64,000 nucleotides of DNA from Paroedura picta (Eukaryota > Chordata > Lepidosauria > Squamata > Gekkonidae), in NCBI RefSeq assembly GCF_049243985.1, contig NC_135376.1, positions 43,319,001-43,383,000 of the forward strand. The letters are read 5' to 3'. Positions within the stretch are counted from its first letter, which is position 1. Each line of letters opens with the position of its first letter. Below, piece after piece: positions 11,501 to 23,500 of the stretch. The position numbers were made by a program, and so were the translations under genes. The notes below the pieces were generated by a model. That model did no database searches and was not told the origin of the DNA. It saw only the letters and a program-made list of their open reading frames with translations.

Positions 11501-14500
11501 TAAGCTGCTTTATGTCCACATTGGGGAGAAAAGTGTGACATAAATATCTTAAACAGGGCACTAGTTTTGCAGCCTGGACAGGAATCCACATACGGGGTGA
11601 GGGGAATTCTCCGGCAGCTGCACAGGACAGACTGACCTAGCCACGTGCCTTTCTGTTTGCAGGTGCCAAAGGGGCTGCTGCTGCTGCTCTGGTGGAGCTG
11701 GGTCCTGACTTGGCCTGGTGAAGGATCTCAGCGCAGTGAGCCCATGTTCACAGCCATCACAGACCATGTCCTCCCCCCGGACTATGACAGCAACCCCACA
11801 CAGCTGAATTATGGCGTGGCTGTGACTGATGTGGATCAGGATGGAGACTTCGAGATAATCGTGGCTGGGTGGGTACCATGGGGCAAGGTTTGCTAACCCA
11901 GGGTTACTGGGAAGTGGGCTGGTTGCTGGCAGTGAAGACACCACAGCTGGGGTGGTCAGCAGGCTGGCTTTCATGGGAAGATGCTGCGCAAAGTTCCGGT
12001 GCAGGCTGGCGGGTGGGAGAGATCCTCATGGATGTTTTTTATAGGGGTCAAGCAGGGTTGTTTGGACTTTCTCAGCAGGCTGGTTTCAGAGGGCAGCACC
12101 AATCTGGCACAGATCCAGAGGATGCCAGAAGTAATAACAGTGCAGAAACTCAGACGCTGTTCGGGCAGGTGCTGAAATGGCCATGAATGTGCCGACACAG
12201 TAAAACTTCCTACAGCAGCTTCCTCACAGCTTATAGCTTAACTGCCTTTCCAGAGTCATTTCTCTGATAAACTGTTTGCCTGCAGCACATGTAGCCCCCC
12301 ACCCCACCCCACCCCCCTTGGCCACATGGGAGTCGTGACCAAGTGAATGAGCACCAGAGGGAGCTGTCTCTCAATACTTGGCCACCCCACATACAACTTG
12401 ACCTTTCCATAAAACATCTGTGAATTGCACTCAGCTGGAAAGAGCATATATCCATCGGAGAACTTCATGCATAGCTCTTCTTAGAAAGCTGGGTGGCTGA
12501 TCAGATTTGCATCTTTAGCTGAATTCATTCTCCAGAGAAATTTCACCTCTATATATCCTCCCCCCCCCCAGTCTGATTATTTAAAAAAAATATTTAGAAG
12601 ATAATTTTTCCTCATGTTAAAAATTATTTAATGCATTTTAATCTCACCCTCCTTCTGAAGAACTTACTCAGTGCTGTACATAATGCTTGCCTCCACCGAT
12701 TTACCCTCCTAATCACCTTGTGAGGTCGGTTGGGCTGTATGTGTCTGGCCCAGGTCACCCAGCAAGGTTCACAGGCAGAGTGAGGACTTAAGCCTGGGCC
12801 TCCCAGATCCCAGCCCCACACCCGAGCCCCTGCACCACACTGGCTCTCTCTGGCTGGTCTGCTTTCTCCATTCACAATGGAGTAGGACTCAGTAAGAAAC
12901 CCAGATTTCTCTTGACTTGAAAAATTCCTGATCATCCCCATCAGAACCTGCGGGCATCTCAGCTGTCTAAACTTGTATTTTTTAAAATATCAATTTCACA
13001 GTACCATTGGTCCTATGATATTCTCTTAAAATCCCTCCACTGGCTGCTTTCAGATCTGCCACAAGTTTCTTCTTCTGTACCTTCAATGCTCCCTGTGAGT
13101 TCAGTGGTTTAACTTTCCCACCTTCATAGGAGCATATCCCTGACAATGAACTTTGCCCCTCCCCTCCTCCTGACTGTCTCATCTCACTCAAGTGGCTCTT
13201 TCTTTGCTGCCCCTTAGGCCTGGAAGCTGTTTCCCAGAATAACTGTAGGAGGCCTTCCCTTTCACTACTTTAACGTTCTTCCTCAAAAGCCACCTTTCCT
13301 TGATTGCAACCCCCTCCTGAAACTGATGTAGTGGTTATTTAAGATCCTGGAGATGCCAGTTCCGTTCCCAGTGAATGTCTGGGGGGGGGGGGGTGACCTT
13401 GGGCCGGTCACTCCCTCTCAGCATAAACTAACTCACAGGATGGTTGTTAGGGCGGGCTGGGCAAGGGGAGAACAAGGCAGTAAGCTCTTTTGGGGCCCCC
13501 TTAGGTCAAAGATACAAATATTGAGGCTAAGCAGGAATAATCGCAATTAATGCATAGTTTCTCTGTTTATTCCGGTCTCCCTTAAGGCAAATTTTTGATT
13601 GCCAGCTCATCAGGGCGGGGGCCTTGCATCCTGTAAAGTGCTGTTGGCATTGGTGTGTTGTACAAATACCAATAGTTTGTTAACAGTGTCTGCAGCATCA
13701 TGATGGACGGCCATCAACAGCCATCGTGTGGCGATCCCTGCCTTCCTCTAGATACTCATTGCACCTGCCCCGGTGAGATGAAACAACCGTAATCAAGAAT
13801 CTTATGGCTGCTCCCATAACCAGCTTTAACTTGTTGTATACCATGACAAATCCCAGTCGCTCAGCAGTATAATTTCTTCGACAGGAGTTGCACTGCAATG
13901 GGGCTCACTGTGGTATATTTATTGCTGAACTTGCTTTTCAGCCCGTAAAGCATAACGTAGATGGATGTCTTAGGCTGGATTCCTTAACATGAAGGGCACA
14001 ATATTATAAGCAGGACCCCTGATTGGCTGTGTTAATGCAGAGTGATTGTGATGTGAACCATACATATGTGTGTATGGGTATGGGGAAGGTGTTTCCTGGC
14101 TTGCTGGATACTTATGCTGGGTAGGGAAGCCCTCTGTTTGCTCCCACCCTTTCCCCTGCCTCCAAGGTCAGCAGCCTGTGTAGAGCAACTGTCTGCATTC
14201 CCACTTAGCCAGCACCTTTCCTCATAGTTGATGGTTATCCTTTGCAGGAGCCCGGGTATCTGCATAGCAGCATCCAGCAGTCTTCAGAGAAAAGAAGGAA
14301 TATTTCACCCGTCAGTACGCCCAAAATGGAGCTTCTATGTTATTTTTTTAGGCCAAAGCCACCATCTCTGAAATCTAGATGACTTTGGCATATTCCTCAC
14401 AGATTCAGCGGTATGCTAGATGTTGAGGGAGCATAACGAATGGGGAAAACAAGTGCTGGAGGTCTCGATGGCTGGCCCAAAGGAAGAAAATAAGTTTCCC

Positions 14501-17500
14501 CCTGGCTAGGTATATCCCCAGATGCCTCAATTCCTGCTTTCCCCCCCTAGGTGGGAGGAGCAGCCCTCTTGTTTCCATGTTCTCCTGCTGTTCTGACAGG
14601 CCTCAGTGTGTCCCCTGACATTGTATTAATTGGCTGGAGGGGTAAGGGAGGGCACCCAGCTCATTATGGGCAGCCTTGGTGTGGAAGGGTGCACAGGAAT
14701 GAGCAAGGTAATTAGTTGTGTGCTCCCTGCATCCCCAAGCTGCCAGCAGCCCCAAAGGGCTGGGATGGGAGCGCATGGAGCTGAAGCTTGAAGAGCCAGC
14801 TGGCTCCTGTCACGTTTTCTCCTGTCTGATAAGGACAGACTCCTTTGAGGAGTGGTAAATGCAGAGCACCACAGCAAGGGATCTGCATTGGGAAGAGGAG
14901 GAAGTGTCCGTGCATATGGTCAGGGTCTTGTATGCTGAGATGCGTGTGTGGGATATGGTACACATCCAACGCTATGAGATATGGACTCCAGAACTAAACT
15001 TGGTAAGAGCCCCATTGAACTCAAAGGATCCCCTCAACCTGCAACCCTCCTAAAGCAAAAGATCCTTAGCAATCCTGACTTTGCTGTCACGACTGACTGC
15101 AAACACACATTCTGCATGGTCTGAGGGGCCAAGTTGGGTCTTTTGGAGGCAGTTAAAAGCCATGATGCATCTTAGCATAGCCTGGCAGCAACTAGGAGGT
15201 CTCATACCTTATGAGATGAGAGCAGGGGAAGAAGCCTGCAGCCATTTCATAGCATTGACATTGACATGAAAAATAATAAATGTCATGTTGAAGATTCTGG
15301 GTATCATAACAACAACACGGAATAGTATAGTAAACTGTGGCTCTGATGCCACAAAAATCATGCATTTTTAGAAATTTAAGGGTTCTTACTGGAATTTTAA
15401 CCCAGATTAGATGTATGTTTCTGGGTTAGAATTTTATTCATTCAATCATAGCCCACCACTTCCTCGCAGTGGCACATGGCGGGTAACTATCACTGCTTGA
15501 AGGTATAGAAGGTTAGCTGATATTACAAACGAAACTTTGCACCCATACCCCACAGGTGTGCTTAGTCACCGATGTTTGCGTTTCATCTGAATCCATCCAT
15601 CGTCTTTGTCCCATCGTTCCACTGACCTTTCTTCATGGGCTTGCATTCCAGACCCTTCACCTCCATCACTCTGTTCTGATCTGTCACCAATTTGTCAATG
15701 TTCTTATTAAAGGAGGAACATTAATGATAAGCCAGTGCCTCAGCTTTGGCTTGAGCAGCTCTGAATAAAACAACGGGTTCCTATTTCACAGATATGCTGT
15801 TTCTGCCGAGACTGTCTCCAAGTAGTGTGTCTGCTTTTGTTACACTCCTAGCTTCCCTTCAATTTGAGTTCCACCGTAAGACACCCTTGGCTGAATCCTT
15901 AAGGTGATGATTCCTCATCAGTCACCATTCATAGCAGCAATGGACATCTACATGGGAGTATTCTCCATGCCACTCCAAATCCCAGCCTCCCAAGGCTCCA
16001 CACCCAAATCTCCACCCATATGAACATAAGAGAAGACATGTTAGATCAGGCTAATGGCCCATCAAGTCCAACACTCCATGTCACACAATGGACACAACCC
16101 AGGTATCATCTGGAGGTCCACCAGTGGGATGAACACTGAGAACTTCAGGAGAAGAGAAGGACCAGCATGAGAAAATAGTAAAGGGAAATGGCTTCAATGA
16201 ACAAGGCACCCCAAAATCTACATCTCCCTGCCCATACAGTGGTCAAACTCAGTTTGACTACGGTCTTTCATGAAAGATAATACCACAGCAATTTTGGGGA
16301 AGATCACAACAATGCCAAACAAAACACAGCTACACTATTAGAGGAAAACAAGCTCTAGTTTAGAAAGCAAGGTGAAGCAAAGCAATTGTGTAGAAGCAGA
16401 CCTCTTCTGAAATTTATTTAAGATTATTTTTCATTAAAATATTGTTATGATCTTGATGAATTTCAGATAACAGCTGGGATTTCTGGTTTGTCAAGATAAC
16501 TTTAATCTTGCACTAAAACATTTCAACCCCGGATACTTTTGTGCCAACTTTTGTGAGTTTAATTCAGAATTTAATGCATGCAAGTTCTAGGTTTACAGCA
16601 AGACGGTGGCCCTGTGGCTGGGCAGGATGGCAACAGATCAGGCAGCGTGCCCACCTGCCCACACTGGCTGGGGTGCAACTTCTTACCCTCAGTCAGGAAT
16701 CTGAGGGTGATCCTGGTGCAAAACGCATCTGCTAGGGTCCTCACTGGGACATTGTGGAGGACCCAGATCCAGCCTGTGCTGAGCCAGCTGCATTGGTTGC
16801 CAGTTGCAGCTCAGATCAAGTTCAAGGTTTTGGTATTAACTTTTAAGGCCCTCCACTGCCTGGAGCCCCCATATCTTCAGGACCACCTGTCTCCTTATGC
16901 CCCCCACTGGGCTTTGCACTCAGTTGGTGCTAACCAGTTGGAGATCCCTGGTCCAAGGGAAGTACACCTGGCCTTGACCTGATCCAGGGCGTTTTGGTTC
17001 TGGCCAAAACCAGGTGGAATGAGCTCCCAGGTGAGCTGCGAGCCCTGACAGAACTGTCTCAGTTCCACAGGACCTGCAAAATGGAGCTCTTCTGCCGGGT
17101 CATTGGGCGAGGCCAGGACATGTAAGATCAGAGCCCCTCTGTGAGTTAGCCAGAACGTAAGTCTGCTTAGGCAGCCTCTGGGGATGGGTGTATGAATTAG
17201 TCTGTGAGCCAGGGAGTAGGAACTTGGTCACCACCTGCGTGGTGGGTTATTGAGTGGGGGTGTGGATTTTTTAGACTTTTAAGTGGGGGTTGTATGAAAG
17301 TTTAAGATTGCTAAGGCCACACACCCCCTCCCCCCCTCCGCAGTGAGGTGCTGGCTGCGGTGGCCTGGAGCGGCTGATTAGGACGCCGCTGCATAGAACC
17401 CTAACTGCGACCTACCACGAGTCACTCAGTGAAAGTGGCGGGTTATAAATCAGATAGGTAGGTAGATAGATAGATAGATAGAACATTCTTCTAGAATTTC

Positions 17501-20500
17501 CCTTTTCAAAACAATGGATTAACCGTTCTATGGATATGACTTTCACTATTTTGTCACCTGTTTTGTAGTTCAAGTAACTAACTGGCCTTGGGGAAAGTGA
17601 TATGTCCCTTTCATAGTGGCTTAAGATGCAGAAATGTACAGTTGAAGGTTTTCGTGTTATGCAGGCAAATAGCATTCCATTTTGTAAAAGAAAAGGACAC
17701 TTTTTTCAGGCAAGATCATAACCTTTATTGGTAGCAGTTTATCTACCCCATGCTTCCCTTTTCAGCTGCTATTTGCTTTATTTATACCCAGCTTTCCCCC
17801 CCCCAGTTGCCCACATAGTTCTCCTCTCCTCCATTTTATCTTCACAGCAGCCCTGTGAGGTAGCATAGTCTGAGAGTTATCTGGCTCAAGGTCACCCAGC
17901 AAGCTTCCATGACTGAGAGAGGATTCAAACCAGGGTCTCCCAGATCCTAGTATTGTGACACTCTAACCACTATACCACCCTACTCAAGTTCAGTCCTATG
18001 CCTAGAACACACTGTATTAGCAGCATACTTCTACTAAGAGGATTATTAAGAGAAGCTGAAGTGAAGACAGGCAGGATGCAGGCTTTCACCTGTTGGCTTG
18101 GCTTTGATCAGTGATGAATGTGCTCTGAATGTGGCTTTCCCTCCCCCCAGTTAGTGCTTCTCCTCAGAGGAGCTGTCCCATCGGTGGTCTCTGCTCTTGA
18201 AAGGGCGATGTGCCCTGCCCACCTGCAGCAGTTGCTGCTGCCCTGGAGTTTTTTCAGCCTGAGTTCCCATGAGCTCATTATTGGGCATTCAAGGTAGAAA
18301 GAAAGAGGCTAATTGGGAGGCAGCTGAGTGCGGATGCCTTCGCCAAGCAAAGCCTTGCGCTTCTCTCCTGCACTGCGCATCTGATTCAGCCCGGCTGCTA
18401 CTTGCCCAGTGAGACCAGAAGACTCAGTGACTAAAGCCAAGCCATCCAGAGAAGCAATGCTGCCAAATGGGGGTCCCTCTGACCTGAGACTGTAGGTGGC
18501 CGGGTGGGAGGTAGAATCTAGAACTGTTTCTGGGAATGAAATGCGACTAGGCTTGCCAGCCCTAGCTTGTGCATTCCTTGGGATTTGGGGATGGTGGAGA
18601 GAGCGGGCTCAGTCAGGGTGTGAGGCTGCCCTCTGAAGCTGCTGTTTCCTCTGTGGTTCCTGTTGCATGGAGAAAAGCTGTACTTCTGGGCAGGCTCCAG
18701 GCTCTACCTGGAGGTTGGCAAGGCAACCCTAGCTGCAGTGCTTCCAGTGTGGCTAGGGAAGGGGCAGTTTTACTGTTTTCCTTTCATTCCAGGCTGTATT
18801 CATAATCACAGAGAGGGCATTTCAGAACCAAATGAATGTGAATGGTGCTTAACAAAACAAAATCAGAGTCCAGTGGCACCTTTAAGACCAACAAAGATTT
18901 ATTCAAGGTGTGAGCTTTCGAGTGCAAGCACTCTTCCTCAAAGTATGAACTTTTCATAGTCAGTTCATAGTCTGAGGAAGAGTGCTTGCACTCGAAAGCT
19001 CACATCTTGAATAAAGGTGCCACTGGACTCTGATTTTGTTTTGTTGTGCTGCTTCAGACCAACACGGCTACCCACTTGAATCTATATGAATGGTGCTTGT
19101 ATAACTTCTTTACTGAAGGCCAGGGCATGAATGTTGGTGGGCAAAGAACTCAACATCTGGGGCATGATGCTGAGACGGGCACCTGGAAGGTGCAAAAATG
19201 GGAGGGGGGTGTTGTTGTTCCATTTTGCAGAGCTGGGCTGCGCACAAGCTAAGGAAGCTACTGTTTTACGAAATTAATTTTTGGAGATAATGCTACATAT
19301 GTGACCTCTTACAAAGGATAGCGCTAAGGGCCTCAGTATGTTTTAATATGGGTCTGTTCATGACTGCTGTCTACAGAGAGTGTTTTCCAAATCACAACCA
19401 ACTCAGGGCATCATTAGAAGCATGGGGTTGTCAAGGCATGAAATGAGCAGAGGCAGCTTGCCATTGCCTGCTTCTGCGTAGCAACGTTAGTCATCCCTGC
19501 TGGTCTCCCATCCATGGCCATCCCTGCCTACCTTCCAAGCTCTCACAAGGTTGGGCTGCTCTGGGCCACTGAGGCTGCTGCAAGTGATGTTCTTGGGGCT
19601 TAAAGGTGCATCTTCAGAACTGGAGTCTCTGCCAATAGCTTTGAGAGCTCTTGGACTGTGAAGCCTCATGCTGCTGCCACTGCTGTTCCTATCCTGTAGA
19701 GACATCTGGGAGAAGACATGAGAGCCACTTAAAGCTGCTGCTTCATGGCCTGGGAGATCATAAAGCACCAGGCATTGCTGTCTGCTCTGGATGTAGCAGT
19801 CTTAACTGGACAGGAAATGCTTTTCTCAATCTCAACCCCCTTGGTTGGAAAGGAGAACGGGTGTTTTCCTGTCCACAGACAAAAGCCTGAAATATAAAAG
19901 GCTCATAAGCAGCAGCCACAAATGGTGGTCCTTGTTATGTCTTCTCTCTTTTGTTCTGCTTCTGAAGTTGTTCTTCATATGGGTATGGTGATCTATCAGC
20001 AAGGGAAGCAAAGTCAAGTGCTCTGTACATATCAGGCTGCAAAAGGGCTTTCCTCTCTGCCAATACTATACTGTTTAGTATGGAGTCTTTCCAGACATGC
20101 AAAGATTAAACTACAGCAAGATTAGACAAAAAAATTGAATTGAGAAGAACTGTTAGGGATTTCATCCCATGGAAGCTTCCTTCCTTCCCAGGGTTATTAA
20201 AAGATAGCAGGGCAGTGGTTTGTCGCCATGGGATGAATGCATCAGATGTTGCAGAGGTTCTCATGGGATAATTGCAATCAAACATGTAAGTAGCAGGCAC
20301 ATCTGAATTTACCTGCTGCAGAATGAATAAACAGGAAGCATATGAAGTGTCCAGAATCTTCCCAAAAATGTTTGCATGGCTTCAAAGATGGTGTACATTT
20401 CCCAAAGCCAATTTTTTCCATGCCAAATCACTGAGCTCTCTGATATGTAGCCATCCTTTTCTTTCTGGGTTCTCTTAATAAGAAGCTGACCCTCTCACTC

Positions 20501-23500
20501 ATCACATTCCAGAGATGAAGCACCTCTTCGGATGTGTCACAAGATAAAGTCTCTGATGTAATTATGGCCCTTTTCATTGGTTGGTCTGCTGTAACCCCTA
20601 ACCTGGTCCCACTTATGTGAAGGAGCGCATTAGGCCCTGCTGTTTCTCTCTGGGGCTTTGTGATTTTGGCCTCTTAAGTCTTAGCAAGCTCTATATTTAT
20701 CCTTGGGGCTCCCTGCTCTCATTCTCCTATATTAATTTCTCCTCCAAACTGTGCATTTTCAGCTTTAGAAAATTCCATGTTAACTACCGTAGAGTCACAC
20801 ATTGTCAGCTGCCAGATGAAACCACTCAGGCATTTCTGCATCTTTGCATTGTGCTATCTTAATGTGGATCGGTGGCTAAAAGAATCCAGGGCAGAGTCTG
20901 CACTTACTTTGTTTATTCCATTGTCAATCCTGTTGAATTCAGATCAATTTGAACTTGGGTCTTCTTCTCCCCCCCCCCCATTGAAACAGGAAAGTGTTCT
21001 GCACGTGGTTAGGTAGTTCAGAAGGGCAGGGAGCCAAGCCTCTTTCTTTCTTTTCTTGAAGGGGGGGGGGGGAGGAGCCAAGCAGGGAGCCTCTTTCTTT
21101 TCTTGGAGGGGGGTGGGGGAGAGAGGATTGAAGAAGGCAGAGAAGGGAGAAAAAATCCAAGACCGACAGAAGTTGAGAGAAATTAGGGGCTTCTCCTTTA
21201 AGGCAAGCTTGTCACATGAGTAGTTTTGGCCAATCAGAGGTTCTCTACCATGGAAGAGAGCCCTGATTCAAAACAGCCTGCATTCTCTAATCCGAATCTT
21301 GAAATATTGAGCATTAAAAGCACTCTAAGATATCGCACAATAAAGGTAGGGTCACTCCGGATCAATCCTTCTTGCTGTAGAAGGAAAATTTAAATTGCCC
21401 CAAATCCAAACGGAAATCGCATTCTGTGTAGACGGCAGTGACTGAATTGACCTGGGATTGGAATAAAAGCTCCGTGCAGTTTACACCCAGGTATCACCCT
21501 GGAGCAGACTGATCAGAAAAATTCTGCCGTTTGGGCTGGTCAGTGGCTTTGGATAGAAGGAAGTAGTTTAAAGCCAGCACCTCGTGTAGGAAGCTGCAAA
21601 AAGATATAAAGTTGGCCTGTTTTTCTGCCGGAATCCTTGTCTTTGCCATTTTATAAGTTTGCCTTGCTCCCAGATGGTGCCTTTGTGTATTTTTCTCTGG
21701 CAGTGGTTTCAGGCTAACTCAAGGTCAGACACTCCTTTGCCCCCCCCCATGAACCCTGCTGATGCCCAAACTGGCATGAGAAACTTCTGCTTGAATCTGG
21801 TAGGCATCAGATCTCTGCCACAAGACTTGCAAACGAACTCTTTTTCCCAGGTCTGCACTGGCAAAGGAACTCCAGTGAAGTTTCTCTGATGTAAATGGCC
21901 TTCTGGGGCCAGGGGAGTAAATAGAATTTAAAAGGAAACTTCACTTTCCCAAAAGCAGGGCACCCACCCACACACACACACACGTGCATGCACATACACC
22001 CAACACACCAGCCACCTCCACATCTTCTCCCCTTATCCGTGCCATTTCCTGCCCAATGAATCAAACCTATCGAGAACAAGAAGATATAGAATAACTTTCA
22101 TAATAAAGCATAAGCTACGGCTCATCTGATAGCACAGCGTTGCCTTCTGGCACGCTGTGTTGAGGTTTTATTTCACAATCCATAGTACTGTGCTGGCTCC
22201 AAAATGAAAGACCAAGACTTCCTCCAAACTGTTTTGTTCTAATTTCCACGTCATAATCCCTCCCCCGACTACTGCTAGGATTGCCTGCTCTGAGTTCAGA
22301 AACACCTGGAGATTTGGGGTGGGCCCTGTGGAAGGCAGGGGATGGGGAGGGGAGGGACTTCCATGGGGTCTAGGGCCATAGAGACCACCTTACAAAGTGG
22401 CCATTTTCAGCAAGGGAACGGAAGCTGGCAACCCGACCAGGTCCATAGCTTCTGGCGTTGTCATGTGAGGACTTTTTGTCTCTTGGAAGAATCTCCTCAA
22501 CAATCTCCGTCCAGTAGTTTGCCTTGCCTGTCTTTTTGCTAGGGATAGCTTCTGCTTGGTTCCATTCGCCAGGCATGGACTAGAAAATGGCTCTTCTCCT
22601 TGTCCATATGCTGATTACTTGCACTGCTTGGGAAAGGTGTCAGACAGGAAGGAGATGTGTTCAGCTCTCTGGAGGTGGATGCCTGATTGCTTAATATACT
22701 GGAGGAAATTTCAGAAAAGAGATAGTCCATGCACAGCCTAGTTTCATATTCAGCTTGTGGAGGCCTTGTCTCACGGTGGGAGTTATTCTTGGCATGCTCA
22801 CTCTCTGGGTAGTTTGAAACACTCATGAAACCCTGATGCCATAAATCTAGTTGGTCAGGAAGACTTGGGTTCAAATTCCCACTTATCCACAAAGTTCTCA
22901 CCCATCCAACTTATCTCCCATGTGATCATGCTCCTGCTTCGAGGATAAAACTTGATAACCCAATGCATGGTGCCCTGGGCTCCCTTGACGAATGACAGGA
23001 GACTGCCTGGATAGACAATTATTTTGCTTCAAGCCATGTGCCCTTTGTGAGGTTCCCTCCTCCAGCGGTTGTGGCTGTTGAAATGCACCCCTTGCTACCT
23101 CAACCAGCAGTCTGCACAAGTGGGAATGGGAGGAGATTCCACTTGGTAAAACTCTGGTCCCCACTGGACCCCCCCCCCTTCCATGTCATATTTCCTGCTC
23201 CTTCAGGTATAACGGGCCGAACATGGTGCTGAAGTACAACAAGGCACGGAGGCGGCTGGTGAACCTTGCGGTGGATGAGCGTAGCTCTCCGTACTATGCC
23301 CTGCGGGATCGTCAAGGCAACGCCATTGGTGTGGCTGCATGTGACATAGACGGAGATGGGCGGGAAGAGATCTACTTCCTCAACACCAATAATGCCTTCT
23401 CTGGTGAGTGCCAGACCTACCTAATTTTGACACTGCTAAATGCCACCCAACTTACAACCTCAACCTTCTTGTATGCCTTGGGGACCTCTGATCTTCCTCG

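Larger units (their letters stand above)
5518..11662 (+). other. CRTAC1: CRTAC1 intron 1
   Basis: This 6.1 kb intron holds a + strand SINE with an abutting half MITE at 7.1-7.4 kb and a SINE split by a MITE at 11.2-11.5 kb. A TG microsatellite lies near 8700-8760. The rest is non-repetitive to my eye. The segment 8770-8960 has clustered TAATTA-type motifs (TTAATTAATG, TTTAATTAGC) and is a candidate enhancer. No exon other than 1 and 2 is supported. Confidence 0.7.
11869..23206 (+). other. CRTAC1: CRTAC1 intron 2
   Basis: At 11.3 kb this is the largest intron of the B-form transcript. It holds four SINE copies or fragments and a diverged interspersed repeat (16.0 kb). An L2-like LINE 3' end (16.6-17.5 kb), a palindromic repeat (18.9-19.1 kb), a TIR element (20.9-21.5 kb) and two copies of a GC-rich inverted repeat (18.5 and 22.3 kb) also lie here. 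Stretches 13.5-16.0 kb and 19.1-20.9 kb show nothing I can name beyond short microsatellites and a repeat scrap near 15425-15490. Confidence 0.7.
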
